This document shows, piece by piece, positions 1 through 10,545 of a DNA stretch of 64,000 bases; position 1 is the first letter of the stretch; every line of letters starts with the position of its first letter. Source of the DNA: Nocardia ignorata NBRC 108230 (GTDB lineage Bacteria; Actinomycetota; Actinomycetes; Mycobacteriales; Mycobacteriaceae); contig NZ_BDBI01000011.1 in the NCBI RefSeq assembly GCF_001612905.1, positions 248,001-312,000 on the forward strand, written 5' to 3'. The notes below the pieces were generated by a model. That model did not search any database. It worked only from the letters and a program-made list of their open reading frames with translations, and was not told the DNA's origin. Made by a program: the position numbers and the translations under genes.

Positions 1-420
1 GGCATCGAGCGAGGTCGGGCGGTCGCGTATCGGCGCGTCCTCGGGCGGCGTCTGCTCGGTTTTCGCGCCGGGCAGCAGGAACAGGGCGACGATCCCACCG
101 GCGAACACCAGCGCCGCGGCGCCGACAGCGACCGGAGCAAGCACCGACAGCCGTCCGAACCGCAACCGTGGCAGACCGCCACCGGCGGTCTCGATCTGCG
201 GCATCGCCAACGGCAAGCGGTGCTGGCTGATCAGGACCCCAGCCGCCAGAATGACCACCGAGACGAGCAACAGCACCGGCATCACCGCGACCGTCAGCGC
301 GGAGGGCCGCTCCCCCGCCGCCGGGACGACCCCGGGAACCCGACCGCGCAGGGCGATGACGGCCCCGGCCATCAGGGCGATCACCAGCGCCGATCGCAGG
401 ATCGGCACCCAACTCGTCAC
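1..420 (-). CDS. Membrane protein, N-terminal part (cut by window edge)
   Basis: The first 140 codons of a leftward gene that runs off the window. The GTG at 420 gives a product beginning VTSWVPILRSALVIALMAGA; a GTG two codons upstream is also possible. Three hydrophobic segments are visible (about residues 7-25, 45-65 and 95-118), separated by short polar loops. The last visible part is a proline- and acid-rich stretch ending in PTSLDA. The layout would fit an actinobacterial multi-pass protein with a soluble C-terminal domain, for example a DUF4129 protein of MoxR-type clusters. The decisive C-terminal part is missing, so no function is assigned. Confidence 0.6.
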   Translation of the reverse strand, partial: MTSWVPILRSALVIALMAGAVIALRGRVPGVVPAAGERPSALTVAVMPVLLLVSVVILAAGVLISQHRLPLAMPQIETAGGGLPRLRFGRLSVLAPVAVGAAALVFAGGIVALFLLPGAKTEQTPPEDAPIRDRPTSLDA

Positions 421-583
421 ACGCACACTCGGTCTTTCGCAGGCGAAATTCGGCCGGACAGCCGCCCTGAAACCTATGACCCGTCCTCGGCCGGAAAAAC
501 CGTTAACCGAAGTCATTGGAAGATTCACGACACTTCCCGCACGACCCCATGCTCACCCACAGGAACAGACCGCCAGGTCGGCG

Positions 584-898
584 CTAATCCGGAGGCAGTT
601 CGCCACGCAGACGAGCGTGCAGAACAGCGTTGGCGTCCTCGAGTTCGAGGATGCGGCCGATCCCCGCGAGGTTCACCCCCGCGGCGGCGAGCGCGACGAT
701 GCGCTGCAGGCGCGCCAGGTCGTTGCTGCTGTAGCGGCGGGTACCGCCGTCGCTACGCGCCGGGGTGAGTAGCCCGTGCCGCTCGTAGAGCCTCAGCGTC
801 TGCACACCGACCCCCGTCAGTTCTGCTGTCACCGAGATCCCGTACACGGCCTGCGCCGGGTCGGGTAGCGGGGGTCCCGCATGCGGATCCAGCGACAT
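584..898 (-). CDS. MerR-family (HspR-like) transcriptional regulator
   Basis: A 104-residue DNA-binding protein. Residues about 18-87 form the MerR winged helix-turn-helix, with YGISVTAELTGVGVQTLRLYE and the RRYSSNDLARLQRI wing, followed by a short helix (RILELEDANAV). There is no long effector domain, as in HspR-type members. The ATG at 898 is preferred because GAGGAG lies five bases upstream; a GTG at 916 would add six residues. The gene is divergent from an Hsp20 gene across a CIRCE-like element and a second palindrome. By analogy with HspR it probably controls the chaperone gene and itself; that role is inferred from position and family. Confidence 0.85.
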   Translation of the reverse strand: MSLDPHAGPPLPDPAQAVYGISVTAELTGVGVQTLRLYERHGLLTPARSDGGTRRYSSNDLARLQRIVALAAAGVNLAGIGRILELEDANAVLHARLRGELPPD

Positions 899-909
899 CT
901 CACTCCTCT

Positions 910-936
910 CTTGCACTCTCGTGCCGAGAGTGCTAA
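910..936. promoter_or_regulatory. CIRCE-like operator (HrcA-type site)
   Basis: Right half GAGTGCTAA (928-936) and left half CTTGCACTC (910-918) are separated by exactly nine bases. The classical CIRCE element is TTAGCACTC-N9-GAGTGCTAA, so the right arm matches 9/9 and the left 7/9. The core arms GCACTCTCG and CGAGAGTGC (913-921 and 925-933) are perfectly complementary. The site lies just upstream of the merR ribosome-binding site, between merR and the hsp20 gene, where HrcA could repress either. No hrcA is in the window. Confidence 0.75.
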
Positions 937-944
937 AACAAATC

Positions 945-960
945 TATGCCACATGGCATA
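945..960. promoter_or_regulatory. Perfect palindrome, candidate MerR operator
   Basis: TATGCCA and TGGCATA form perfect seven-base arms around CA in the merR-hsp20 intergenic region, nine bases from the CIRCE-like site. A short dyad between divergent promoters next to a merR gene is where a MerR/HspR protein would bind. It does not resemble the HAIR consensus known for HspR, so the link is positional. Confidence 0.5.
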
Positions 961-1009
961 GGTTACCTGACCTACGAGAGAGAAATGGAGTGAGTTGGAG
1001 GTGGCGACC

Positions 1010-1435
1010 ATGCTGATGCGTACCGATCCTTTCCGCGATCTGGACCGATTCACGCAGCAGGTGCTCGGCACCGCGGCCCGGCCGACGGTGATGCCGATGG
1101 ACGCCTGGCGTGAGGGCGACGAGTTCTTCGTCGAATTCGACCTGCCGGGTATCGACCCGAGCTCGCTCGACCTGGATATCGAACGCAACGTTGTCACCGT
1201 GCGAGCATCGCGACCCGAACTCGACTCGAGCCGCGAGATGATCGCCGCGGAACGCCCGCGCGGGGTATTCAGCCGTCAGCTGTTCCTCGGCGAGGGCCTC
1301 GACACCGACAACGTCCGCGCCGAATACACCGACGGCGTGCTGCGCCTGACGATCCCGGTGGCCGAGAAGGCCAAGCCGCGCAAGATCGAGATCGCACACT
1401 CCAACGGACACCAGCGCCAGGCCATCAACGCCTGA
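1010..1435 (+). CDS. hsp18: Small heat-shock protein, Hsp20/alpha-crystallin family
   Basis: A 141-residue ATP-independent chaperone that holds unfolding proteins. The product starts [20 protein letters not shown] and closely resembles the 18-kDa antigen (Hsp18) of mycobacteria. The alpha-crystallin domain spans about residues 35-130, with [17 protein letters not shown], the [11 protein letters not shown] segment and GVLRLTIPV near the end. The ATG at 1010 is preferred over an in-frame start at 995 because GGAGGTGG sits seven bases upstream. Control is probably through the upstream CIRCE-like element and palindrome, giving heat induction. Confidence 0.95.
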   Translation: MLMRTDPFRDLDRFTQQVLGTAARPTVMPMDAWREGDEFFVEFDLPGIDPSSLDLDIERNVVTVRASRPELDSSREMIAAERPRGVFSRQLFLGEGLDTDNVRAEYTDGVLRLTIPVAEKAKPRKIEIAHSNGHQRQAINA

Positions 1436-1560
1436 CCCGTCCGGACGCTTCTCTGCGAGGAGGCGCGTCATGATCCCGCTGCCGGGTCCGCCTACCCAGC
1501 GCGGACCTCCGCCGCAACGGCGAGAACACCTCGAATGTCACGTCGCTCTTCCACCTCGGA

Positions 1561-1586
1561 GTGGGCCGGTCCGGCAGCCGGCCCAC
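1561..1586. terminator. GC-rich stem-loop after hsp20
   Basis: GTGGGCCGG (1561-1569) and CCGGCCCAC (1578-1586) pair over nine bases with an eight-base loop. There is no U-tract. It lies between the hsp20 gene and the next small gene, so it may be a terminator or transcript-stabilising hairpin. Confidence 0.4.
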
Positions 1587-1615
1587 CCCGCCGAATCCGC
1601 ATCTGGAGGTCGAGA

Positions 1616-1822
1616 ATGATCCCTACCCGCGATGACGCCGACTTCGCCGAACAGCTCGCGGTGGCCGACGCCGCCGACCGCGAAGCGGGCCTCGATCTGG
1701 ACGCGCTCACGCCCCCGAGCGAATTCGCCCGCGCCGCTTGGGATTCCGCGAACCCGGCCGACGTATTCGACCAGTCGTGGATCACTCCGATGCCGGACGA
1801 CGACTACCCTCTCGCCTACTGA
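1616..1822 (+). CDS. Small acidic hypothetical protein
   Basis: A 68-residue acidic protein (MIPTRDDADFAEQLAVADAA...DDDYPLAY) that I do not recognise. The ATG at 1616 is chosen because GGAGGTCGAG lies directly upstream; the open frame upstream of it is arginine- and proline-rich and looks non-coding. There is no signal peptide, membrane segment or metal-binding motif. It sits between the hsp20 gene and an EspR-like regulator. Confidence 0.6.
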   Translation: MIPTRDDADFAEQLAVADAADREAGLDLDALTPPSEFARAAWDSANPADVFDQSWITPMPDDDYPLAY

Positions 1823-1964
1823 GGCAGGCCACCGCGTTTCGCCGTCGAACAAACGCCCGGGCCGAATTTCGTGATGGAAGCCACAAGTTAGCTGGCGCTA
1901 TTGCCAGCGACACAGCGAGCGGCACAAGATGGTCTTCTGACCAACCTGATGTCGAGGAATCGCC

Positions 1965-2375
1965 GTGTCGCACTTCGCTACCCGCCTCAACGAGCTCTTC
2001 CGCAATCCACCCGAGCAGGTCGCGGACCGGTGCACCAACCGCCAGGTCGCACGCTCGTTGCAGGCGGCGGGGCATCGCATTTCGGCACCGTATCTGTCCC
2101 AGCTGCGGTCGGGCGGCCGCAGCAACCCTTCGTGGAGAACCGTTGCCGCACTGGCCGATTACTTCCAGGTGGAACCTGATTACTTCTTCGTCCGCGACCT
2201 GAACGAGTCGAACGTCGACGACAGCACCCTGCTCGCGCGCCTGCAGCTCGACCGGCCACGCCTGTTCCTCGTCCAGACGATCGGCCTGTCCCGCGATTCG
2301 ATCGACCTGCTCGTCACCATGGCCGAGCATTTGCGCGCGAGCGAGCGATTGCTGGCTGTTCACTTCGACAGCTGA
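1965..2375 (+). CDS. EspR-like XRE-family DNA-binding protein
   Basis: A 136-residue protein with an N-terminal helix-turn-helix (about residues 1-75) and a helical C-terminal dimerisation part. The segment ISAPYLSQLRSGGRSNPSWRTVAALADYFQV resembles the recognition region of mycobacterial EspR (SAPYLSQLRSGNRTNPS), a nucleoid-associated regulator of cell-wall and secretion genes. The length is near the family's (about 130 residues). The GTG start at 1965 follows GAGGAAT. The upstream region has a small hairpin, GCTGGC/GCCAGC (1891-1908). The role in this organism is inferred from family membership. Confidence 0.8.
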   Translation: MSHFATRLNELFRNPPEQVADRCTNRQVARSLQAAGHRISAPYLSQLRSGGRSNPSWRTVAALADYFQVEPDYFFVRDLNESNVDDSTLLARLQLDRPRLFLVQTIGLSRDSIDLLVTMAEHLRASERLLAVHFDS

Positions 2376-2503
2376 GCCCGCCTGACCCCCGCCGCACCGA
2401 ATCGGTGCGGCCGAGCGGCCGCTGTCCGGCTCCGACGTGGCATGATCACCACCGACCGCATCGGCCGCGGCAAGGACGCCGCCCACCTGGAACCGGCTTC
2501 GCT

Positions 2504-3685
2504 ATGAACCTCGACGACCACGCAGACGAGTGGGCTCGGCGCCTGGCCGAGCTCGGTCCGGTTTCGCGGGATTCGCTCGTCGAGCAGGTCCGCCGCATCG
2601 TCGCCGACCTCGGCGAGGCGCCGCACGAGGCCGCGTTCGAGGCAGGCGAACGAGCCGCGCGAGCGATAGCCGACCTCGGCCTCACCGACCCGGCCGTCAT
2701 CGCCGTGTCGGTTCCGGTACTACGCGCGGTCGCCGAATCGGCGAGACCGCGCGACCTCGCCACCGGCGATGCGCTGCTCGGCGGATTCGGCACCGGCTTC
2801 GCGCGCGCCCTGTGCGCCGCGCCCCCGCATGCCGAGGGCTATGAGATCGCCTTCCACCACTCCTCGATCGGTATCTCCATCGGCGACGAGAACGGCATGA
2901 TCCTCGACGCGAACCCGGCCTTCGAACGGCTCATCGGCCGCGGCCTGGCGGAGCTGCGCAGCACGACCGGTTTCACGATGTTCCCGGCCGACCGCCAGAC
3001 CGAGGTGCGTGAACGGGTGATGCGCGCCCTCGACGACTCGCCCACCGGCAGCATCCAGATCGAAGGCCGATTCCCCCGCCAGGACGGATCGATGGTGTGG
3101 ACTTCCTGGACCGTCACCCGCTGCGCCTCGGCCGACGGCGAACGCCGTTACCTGCTCGGCTTCGGCGAGGACATCACCGAAAGACGCACGACCACAGAGC
3201 AATTGCAGTGGCAGGCGATGCACGACCCGCTCACCGCCCTACCGAACCGGCGGTACCTGCTCGACCGGCTGCATACCGTCATCGACGAGGCGGATCCGGA
3301 GGCGAGGGCGGGGGTGTGCGCGCTGGATCTGGACAACTTCAAAGAGGTCAACGATTCGTTCGGCCACATCGTCGGCGACAAATTGCTCGCCGCCGTATCG
3401 AACAGGCTGGAGTCGGCGGCCGCCGCACTCGGGTGCGTGCTGGCGCGGACCGGCGGCGACGAGTTCGTCGTCCTCGCCGAGCCACCGGCCGACCAGGACC
3501 TCCTCGACCGGCTGGTCGCCGCGCTCCACAAGGCACTGAGCACCCCGGTCACCGTCGACACCGTGAGCATCGACGTGGCGGTGAGCATCGGCGCGGTCCT
3601 CGTCGCGCTGATGGGCCAGGGGCCCGACCACCTGCTCACCCGCGCCGATCAGGCTCTCTACGCCGCGAAATACGCGGGCAACTGA
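2504..3685 (+). CDS. PAS-GGDEF diguanylate cyclase
   Basis: A cytoplasmic 393-residue signalling enzyme predicted to make cyclic di-GMP from two GTP. An N-terminal helical region (about 1-110) is followed by a PAS domain (about 115-230, ending LLGFGEDITERR) and a GGDEF domain (about 235-393). The latter starts at MHDPLTALPNRRYLLDRL and keeps an intact catalytic loop RTGGDEFVV, so it should be active. There is no EAL domain and no membrane segment. The ATG at 2504 (MNLDDHADEW) is chosen; the open frame extends 33 codons further with no ribosome-binding site. The signal sensed by the PAS domain is unknown. Confidence 0.88.
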   Translation: MNLDDHADEWARRLAELGPVSRDSLVEQVRRIVADLGEAPHEAAFEAGERAARAIADLGLTDPAVIAVSVPVLRAVAESARPRDLATGDALLGGFGTGFARALCAAPPHAEGYEIAFHHSSIGISIGDENGMILDANPAFERLIGRGLAELRSTTGFTMFPADRQTEVRERVMRALDDSPTGSIQIEGRFPRQDGSMVWTSWTVTRCASADGERRYLLGFGEDITERRTTTEQLQWQAMHDPLTALPNRRYLLDRLHTVIDEADPEARAGVCALDLDNFKEVNDSFGHIVGDKLLAAVSNRLESAAAALGCVLARTGGDEFVVLAEPPADQDLLDRLVAALHKALSTPVTVDTVSIDVAVSIGAVLVALMGQGPDHLLTRADQALYAAKYAGN

Positions 3686-3695
3686 ACGGTCCGGA

Positions 3696-4112
3696 TCACT
3701 CCGGCGGCTCCGGGCTGCGGATCTCGTCGGGCACGGAACCACCGGCCACGTCGGCGGCGATGCCGAGGTCCTCTTCGTAGCCGACCCGCGGAGCGACCTC
3801 GTTGCCGTCCTGATCGAGTTCGACCGAAGACGACCCGGCCGCCTGCGGCGCGGAACCGGGAACCACATCGGGTTCCTCCTCGGCCAGGCGTTCGTCCAGC
3901 CCCCGCGGGGTGGCCTCTTCGGCCGGGGTCATCCCGTATTTCGTGACGCCGGTCCAGTGCTCCGGCGGGTCCATACCGGCTTCCAGCGGGTCTTCCCGCA
4001 GGCGGTCCTCATCGAGGTCCTCACTGCTGTTGAGCGCGGCCGGATCGGTTTCGACCGAGTCGGGCGCGCCGGTGTCCTGGGGCGGGTCGTAGGTGTCGTC
4101 TGGTTCGGTCAT
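3696..4112 (-). CDS. DUF5709-type acidic protein
   Basis: A 138-residue, very acidic, probably disordered protein. The segment WTGVTKYGMTPAEEATPRGLDERLAEEEPD matches the pattern I associate with the actinobacterial DUF5709 family (a G-T-x-A-E stretch followed by L-D-x-R-L-A-E-E-x-P-D). The function of the family is not known. It converges on the PAS-GGDEF gene. A SigF-type promoter lies about ten bases upstream of the ATG, so the transcript would be nearly leaderless. Confidence 0.75.
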   Translation of the reverse strand: MTEPDDTYDPPQDTGAPDSVETDPAALNSSEDLDEDRLREDPLEAGMDPPEHWTGVTKYGMTPAEEATPRGLDERLAEEEPDVVPGSAPQAAGSSSVELDQDGNEVAPRVGYEEDLGIAADVAGGSVPDEIRSPEPPE

Positions 4113-4417
4113 GCCGTGGCCCTACCCCGCCGCCGGCACCGCAAACGGTACCGGTGTGCCAAAACGTAGCTGGCGCGGTGGTGCAGACGAGCACTGAAGC
4201 TCACTCCATGCCGCGAGACCACCACTTCCATGCTCGGCGACACGATTTAGCTGGAAAATTGCGACGCGCAGATCGGTCCCATCCCATCCGCCCGCAGGAC
4301 CGAATACATGACGGGTCACCGCCCATCGGCGGGTGGCGATCCTCGCGCCTCACCGCCGCCACGCCCCACTCCCGCTGCCCCCGTTCATATTTCGAGCCCG
4401 AACGCGAGGAATTCTCG
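4113..4417. other. Intergenic region, about 300 bases
   Basis: Apart from the SigF-type promoter at its left end I see no gene here. The open frames have coding-unlike composition and no ribosome-binding sites. The string TAGCTGG occurs near 4168 and again near 4249, as it does upstream of the EspR-like gene near 1890; the meaning is unknown. Confidence 0.4.
4122..4146 (-). promoter_or_regulatory. SigF/SigB-type promoter of the DUF5709 gene
   Basis: On the minus strand, GTTT (4146-4143) and GGGTAG (4127-4122) are separated by 15 bases. The mycobacterial SigF consensus is GTTT-N15-17-GGGTAT, so only the last base differs. The -10 lies ten bases from the ATG at 4112. Confidence 0.55.
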
Positions 4418-4720
4418 ATGATCACCGACGCACAACCCGACCGCTGCCCCGAGATCGCTCCCCCGGAACACACTCCCGCGCCGGAACCGAAACGCACCGA
4501 CCTCACCCCTCTCGCACTGCCGGCCCTCGGTACCTCGGTGGTGATGCTCGGCCTCGGCGCACTCGCGGTGTTCCCCCTCGGGCGCTGGATGCACGAGTAC
4601 GGCATCATGCTCGTCCTCACCGGCTACATGCTCCACATCGCCTGCTTCACCGCCCTGGCAGCGTGGGGATTCGCCCAGCTCAACCACCATCGGCTCGACG
4701 AGGACGAACCGGGGCTGTGA
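4418..4720 (+). CDS. Small two-helix membrane protein
   Basis: A 100-residue protein with a proline-rich acidic N-terminus (about 35 residues) and two hydrophobic helices (about 36-55 and 65-88), ending in an acidic tail. The ATG at 4418 follows GCGAGGA. It lies 36 bases before a small alarmone synthetase gene and might be co-transcribed with it. I do not recognise the family. Confidence 0.65.
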   Translation: MITDAQPDRCPEIAPPEHTPAPEPKRTDLTPLALPALGTSVVMLGLGALAVFPLGRWMHEYGIMLVLTGYMLHIACFTALAAWGFAQLNHHRLDEDEPGL

Positions 4721-4756
4721 CGCCCCCGCGGGGCCGTCGGCGACGTAACGGGCACA

Positions 4757-5530
4757 ATGGTCGGGGTGAAACCCTGGCAACCCGACACCGGCTCGGCATC
4801 CAACGGGCAACTGGTCGATGTCGACGACGTGCGCGCGCTGCGCGACCAGTTCGTCGACTTCATGCTCGGGTACAAGTTCGCGATCGACGAGGTCACCACC
4901 AAGATCAACATCCTGCGCGAGGACTTCAACAACACCCACGCCTACAACCCCATCGAGCACGTCGGCTCGCGGCTGAAGTCGCCCGAGAGCGTGCTCGAGA
5001 AGGTGCGGCGCAAGAACTACGCGATGAACCTGGCCGCCATCCGCGAGAACGTGCTCGACATCGCCGGTGTGCGGGTGGTGTGCAGCTTCATCTCCGATAT
5101 CGCCACCATCCGGGACCTGCTGGTCAGCCAGGCCGACATCACCGTGCTCGAGGAGCGCGACTACATCACCCACCGCAAGCCCAACGGGTACCAGAGCCTG
5201 CACCTGATCGTGTCGATCCCGGTATTTCGCGCCGGGCACACCCAGCGGGTCCCGGTGGAGATCCAGATCCGGACCATCGCCATGGATTTCTGGGCCAGCC
5301 TCGAGCACAAGATCTATTACAAATACCGGGGTGAGGTGCCGCCGAACCTGCGCAGCGACCTCGCCCAAGCAGCCGAGGCGGCCACCCAGCTCGACGAGAA
5401 GATGGAAGCGCTGCACCGCCAGGTCGATCGAGCCGCCGAGCCCAAAACCGCCGCCGGTGACGCCCTCGACCTCAGCGTGCTCTATCACAGCCTCACCAGC
5501 CGGCCATTTCCCGGAGATCTCCGCGCCTAG
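4757..5530 (+). CDS. Small alarmone synthetase (RelA/SpoT-domain GTP pyrophosphokinase)
   Basis: A 257-residue single-domain (p)ppGpp synthetase that transfers pyrophosphate from ATP to GTP or GDP in the stringent response. The synthetase domain (about 45-200) shows DIAGVRVVCSFISDI, the HRKPNGYQSLHLIV substrate loop and EIQIRTIAMDFWASLEHKIYYK. There is no HD hydrolase domain and no TGS/ACT regulatory region, which places it with RelQ-type small synthetases. A C-terminal helix probably mediates oligomerisation. A GTG three codons downstream of the chosen ATG is an alternative start. Confidence 0.92.
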   Translation: MVGVKPWQPDTGSASNGQLVDVDDVRALRDQFVDFMLGYKFAIDEVTTKINILREDFNNTHAYNPIEHVGSRLKSPESVLEKVRRKNYAMNLAAIRENVLDIAGVRVVCSFISDIATIRDLLVSQADITVLEERDYITHRKPNGYQSLHLIVSIPVFRAGHTQRVPVEIQIRTIAMDFWASLEHKIYYKYRGEVPPNLRSDLAQAAEAATQLDEKMEALHRQVDRAAEPKTAAGDALDLSVLYHSLTSRPFPGDLRA

Positions 5531-5571
5531 TCCGTGAATCGCGCTAGGGTCGGCCGCAGGAGGAGTCGATC

Positions 5572-6180
5572 ATGAGCGCATCGAAGGACCGCACGCCCAG
5601 TCAGTGGGAGGAGATCGTCGCCGCCGACCCGTCGCATTCGGCGAGGTACGTGCAACGATTCCGCACCCTCGCAGCCGAGGGCACCGACATCGTCGGTGAG
5701 GCGCGACTGGTCGACGCCATGCTCGGACGTGGCGCGCGCGTGCTCGACGCGGGCTGCGGACCCGGCCGGATCGGCGGCTACCTGCACGACGCGGGGCACA
5801 CCGTGGTCGGTGTCGATGTGGACCCGGTGCTCATCGACGCCGCCCGCGCCGATCACCCCGGCCCCACCTGGCTCGTCGGCGACCTCGCCGAACTGGATCT
5901 GCCCACCCGCGATTTCGACGCCATCGTCTGCGCGGGCAATGTGCTCACCTTCCTCGCGCCGTCCACCCGGATCGCGGTGCTCGAGGGCTTCTCCCGCCAT
6001 CTCGCACCCGCGGGCCGCCTGATCACCGGCTTCGGCGCCGAGCGCGGTTACGAGTTCGCCGATTTCCTCGACGACACCGAAAAAGCCGGACTCACAACCG
6101 ATCTCCTGCTGTCCACCTGGGACCTTCGACCCTTCCGCGACGACTCCGACTTCCTCGTCGCGGTGTTCTCACGAACCTGA
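5572..6180 (+). CDS. Class I SAM-dependent methyltransferase
   Basis: A 202-residue soluble protein with the Rossmann motif I VLDAGCGPGRIGGYL (from about residue 57), motif II VVGVDVDPVLID and motif IV DFDAIVCAGNVLTFL. The ATG at 5572 has AGGAGGAG upstream. The substrate cannot be read from the sequence. It stands just upstream of furA-katG but is separated by the furA promoter, so it is probably a separate unit. Confidence 0.85.
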   Translation: MSASKDRTPSQWEEIVAADPSHSARYVQRFRTLAAEGTDIVGEARLVDAMLGRGARVLDAGCGPGRIGGYLHDAGHTVVGVDVDPVLIDAARADHPGPTWLVGDLAELDLPTRDFDAIVCAGNVLTFLAPSTRIAVLEGFSRHLAPAGRLITGFGAERGYEFADFLDDTEKAGLTTDLLLSTWDLRPFRDDSDFLVAVFSRT

Positions 6181-6190
6181 CCCGGAACAA

Positions 6191-6220
6191 ATACTTGACT
6201 GATTCAAGAAAACGGGGAAG
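6191..6220 (+). promoter_or_regulatory. furA promoter/operator and ribosome-binding site
   Basis: The AT-rich string TACTTGACTGATTCAAGAAA (6192-6211) lies just upstream of furA. It strongly resembles the autoregulatory FurA-binding promoter I know from mycobacterial furA-katG operons (TTGACTGATTCCAGAAAA). It contains a TTGACT-like -35. GGGGAAG (6214-6220) follows, ten bases before the GTG start. Peroxide or metal oxidation of FurA would release it. Confidence 0.7.
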
Positions 6221-6230
6221 ACTTCGTGGC

Positions 6231-8929
<2,699 letters not shown>

Positions 8930-8934
8930 TCCCC

Positions 8935-8974
8935 GACGACGGCCCGGAACCCACCACGGTTCCGGGCCGTCGTC
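8935..8974. terminator. Bidirectional terminator after katG
   Basis: A perfect 16-base-pair stem (8935-8950 with 8959-8974) with an eight-base loop, placed between the convergent ends of katG and the flavin reductase gene. It can serve both strands. Confidence 0.85.
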
Positions 8975-8978
8975 GTGT

Positions 8979-9482
8979 TCAGGCGGGGTGACCCGGTTTC
9001 AATTCGGCGACCGCGCTCAGGTGCAGGATCGCGTGGTCGGTCGACGGCGCTTCGGCCGCGACGGGCGCGAGGAGCACGCCGAGATGGTCGCCGAGGTCGA
9101 TGCGCTCGAGGATCTCCCCCGCGAACCAGCCGGCCGCGCTGGTGAGGACCGGCAGCCCGTGTGGGCCGGTGTGCCAGTCACATCTGGCGAACTTGTCGGT
9201 GTCGTCCCCGGTCGTGGTGGCGAACAGCCCGGCCACCTCGAAATGCCGGGCCGCGATCAGATGCACGGCGAGATGTGTTGCCGTTTTGGCTGTTTCGTAG
9301 GTGTGGTTGCTCTTGGACAAGCCGACGAGGAACCGGCGCGGCTCGATACTCACCTGCGTGGCGAATCCGACGAGGCAACCCGCGCGCTGGCCGTGCGCGC
9401 TGGTGGTGACGATCCAGACGGGCGCGTCCGCCGCCGAGATCACCGCGTCGAAGGAGTCCGTGGGGTCGGTGTCGGCAGACAT
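8979..9482 (-). CDS. Flavin reductase family protein
   Basis: An FMN-binding split-barrel protein of 167 residues. Family features are SAHGQRAGCLVGFATQVSIE, RFLVGLSKSNHTYE and THLAVHLIAARH; such proteins use NAD(P)H to reduce flavin or act as small flavoprotein oxidoreductases. The ATG at 9482 is chosen; a GTG at 9521 in frame would add 13 residues, and neither has a clear ribosome-binding site. It follows a PPOX-family gene on the same strand and is probably co-transcribed with it. Confidence 0.85.
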   Translation of the reverse strand: MSADTDPTDSFDAVISAADAPVWIVTTSAHGQRAGCLVGFATQVSIEPRRFLVGLSKSNHTYETAKTATHLAVHLIAARHFEVAGLFATTTGDDTDKFARCDWHTGPHGLPVLTSAAGWFAGEILERIDLGDHLGVLLAPVAAEAPSTDHAILHLSAVAELKPGHPA

Positions 9483-9528
9483 GGGGTCGAGTCTAGAAGT
9501 TTTCGTCACGGCCGAAGACACGTGAAAT

Positions 9529-9930
9529 TCACACCGATCGTCGCTCGAGCCGGATGCGGATGCCCGCCATGCGCTCGGAGCCGCCGCGCAGCGCGCTGCC
9601 TGCCAGCCCGATGCGGGCGACCAGGCCGTACTTGCGCTTCATCAGACCGGTGAAGTGCGCACTTTCGCCGGGCGTCAGTACCTCGGCGAACCCGGGCACG
9701 GGAACGCCGAGCGGGTTGCCGCGCCAGTCGCAGGAGCAGACCGTCACCCGACCGCTGTTGCGGATTCGCTTCACCTTTCCGGTGTCCGCCGCGGTCCATA
9801 CCGCCAGCGCCGCCCCGTCGCGCATCGCCCAGACCGGCGTGGGAACCGGCCTGCCGTCGCGGCGAAATGTGGTGAGCAGCAGATATTTACCGGTGGACAA
9901 GTCGTCGAGCATCGTGTCGAGGTGATCCAT
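9529..9930 (-). CDS. PPOX-class F420-dependent-type protein (Rv2061 family)
   Basis: A 133-residue split-barrel protein starting MDHLDTMLDDLSTGKYLLLTTFRRDGRPVPTPVW, a layout typical of the pyridoxamine-phosphate-oxidase-like families that use F420 or flavin in actinobacteria. The middle segment GKVKRIRNSGRVTVCSCDWRGNP and the C-terminal FTGLMKRKYGL resemble the Rv2061 family. The substrate is unknown. The promoter region is shared with a divergent membrane-protein gene and contains a 14-base dyad. Confidence 0.82.
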   Translation of the reverse strand: MDHLDTMLDDLSTGKYLLLTTFRRDGRPVPTPVWAMRDGAALAVWTAADTGKVKRIRNSGRVTVCSCDWRGNPLGVPVPGFAEVLTPGESAHFTGLMKRKYGLVARIGLAGSALRGGSERMAGIRIRLERRSV

Positions 9931-9938
9931 GCCATGAT

Positions 9939-9952
9939 ACTAACCAGTTAGT
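9939..9952. promoter_or_regulatory. TetR-type operator candidate
   Basis: ACTAAC-CA-GTTAGT is a perfect dyad in the region between the divergent PPOX and membrane-protein genes. Dyads of this kind are common TetR-family sites. The TetR gene at 10546 is the nearest candidate regulator; the link is inferred. Confidence 0.55.
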
Positions 9953-10003
9953 TAGATTGCGGCATCGAGCCGCTCGATGATCGGCAACAGAGAAGGAAGC
10001 CGC

Positions 10004-10519
10004 GTGGCGCGATTCGTTTGGGCTTTTCTCGCGGGGTTCGTCTTGGGCACCCCCGCGATTCCCGTCGGTCTTTCGCTGTCCTTGCCCGGTCCGATCGCCC
10101 TGTTGGCCGTGATACTGGGCGCGGCGTGCTGTGTCATCTTCGCGGTGGTCGCGATGGAGCGCGTCAGACTGGCCTGGCAGTCTTGGCGTGTCCGCCGGAA
10201 ACCAGCTGCGCTGCAGGCTAATTCGACAACAATCAAACAGGTAGGGGCTTCGATCGACATCGGCGAGCACGCGGTGGAAGGCCGGCTGCCCGGTGCCGCG
10301 GGGCAGCGGGCACGGCGCGTCCTCGCCCGGTTCGGCGCCCCGGGTTTCGGCATACTCGGGCCCGCCCTTTTCGGCACCTGGGGCTCGGCCCTGCTCGGTG
10401 CCGCACTGGGAATCCCGCGCCGACGACTCATCGGCTGGCTGATGACCGGAGTCACCGTGTGGTGCACCGTGCTGCTGGTTGCCTCCGACGCGGTCCTGGT
10501 CTACTTCGGAATCGGATGA
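10004..10519 (+). CDS. Membrane protein, small multidrug-export-like
   Basis: A 171-residue integral membrane protein with about four hydrophobic segments (near residues 5-22, 25-48, 110-135 and 145-168) and a basic loop between the second and third. The segment FGILGPALFGTWGSALLGAALGIPRRRLIGWL resembles the conserved glycine/proline region of the COG2426-type putative small multidrug export proteins; the assignment is tentative. The GTG at 10004 is preceded by AGAAGGAA, so it is preferred over an earlier in-frame start. A TetR gene follows 26 bases downstream. Confidence 0.65.
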   Translation: MARFVWAFLAGFVLGTPAIPVGLSLSLPGPIALLAVILGAACCVIFAVVAMERVRLAWQSWRVRRKPAALQANSTTIKQVGASIDIGEHAVEGRLPGAAGQRARRVLARFGAPGFGILGPALFGTWGSALLGAALGIPRRRLIGWLMTGVTVWCTVLLVASDAVLVYFGIG

Positions 10520-10545
10520 CACCGCCGACAATCCGCGGAACTACG

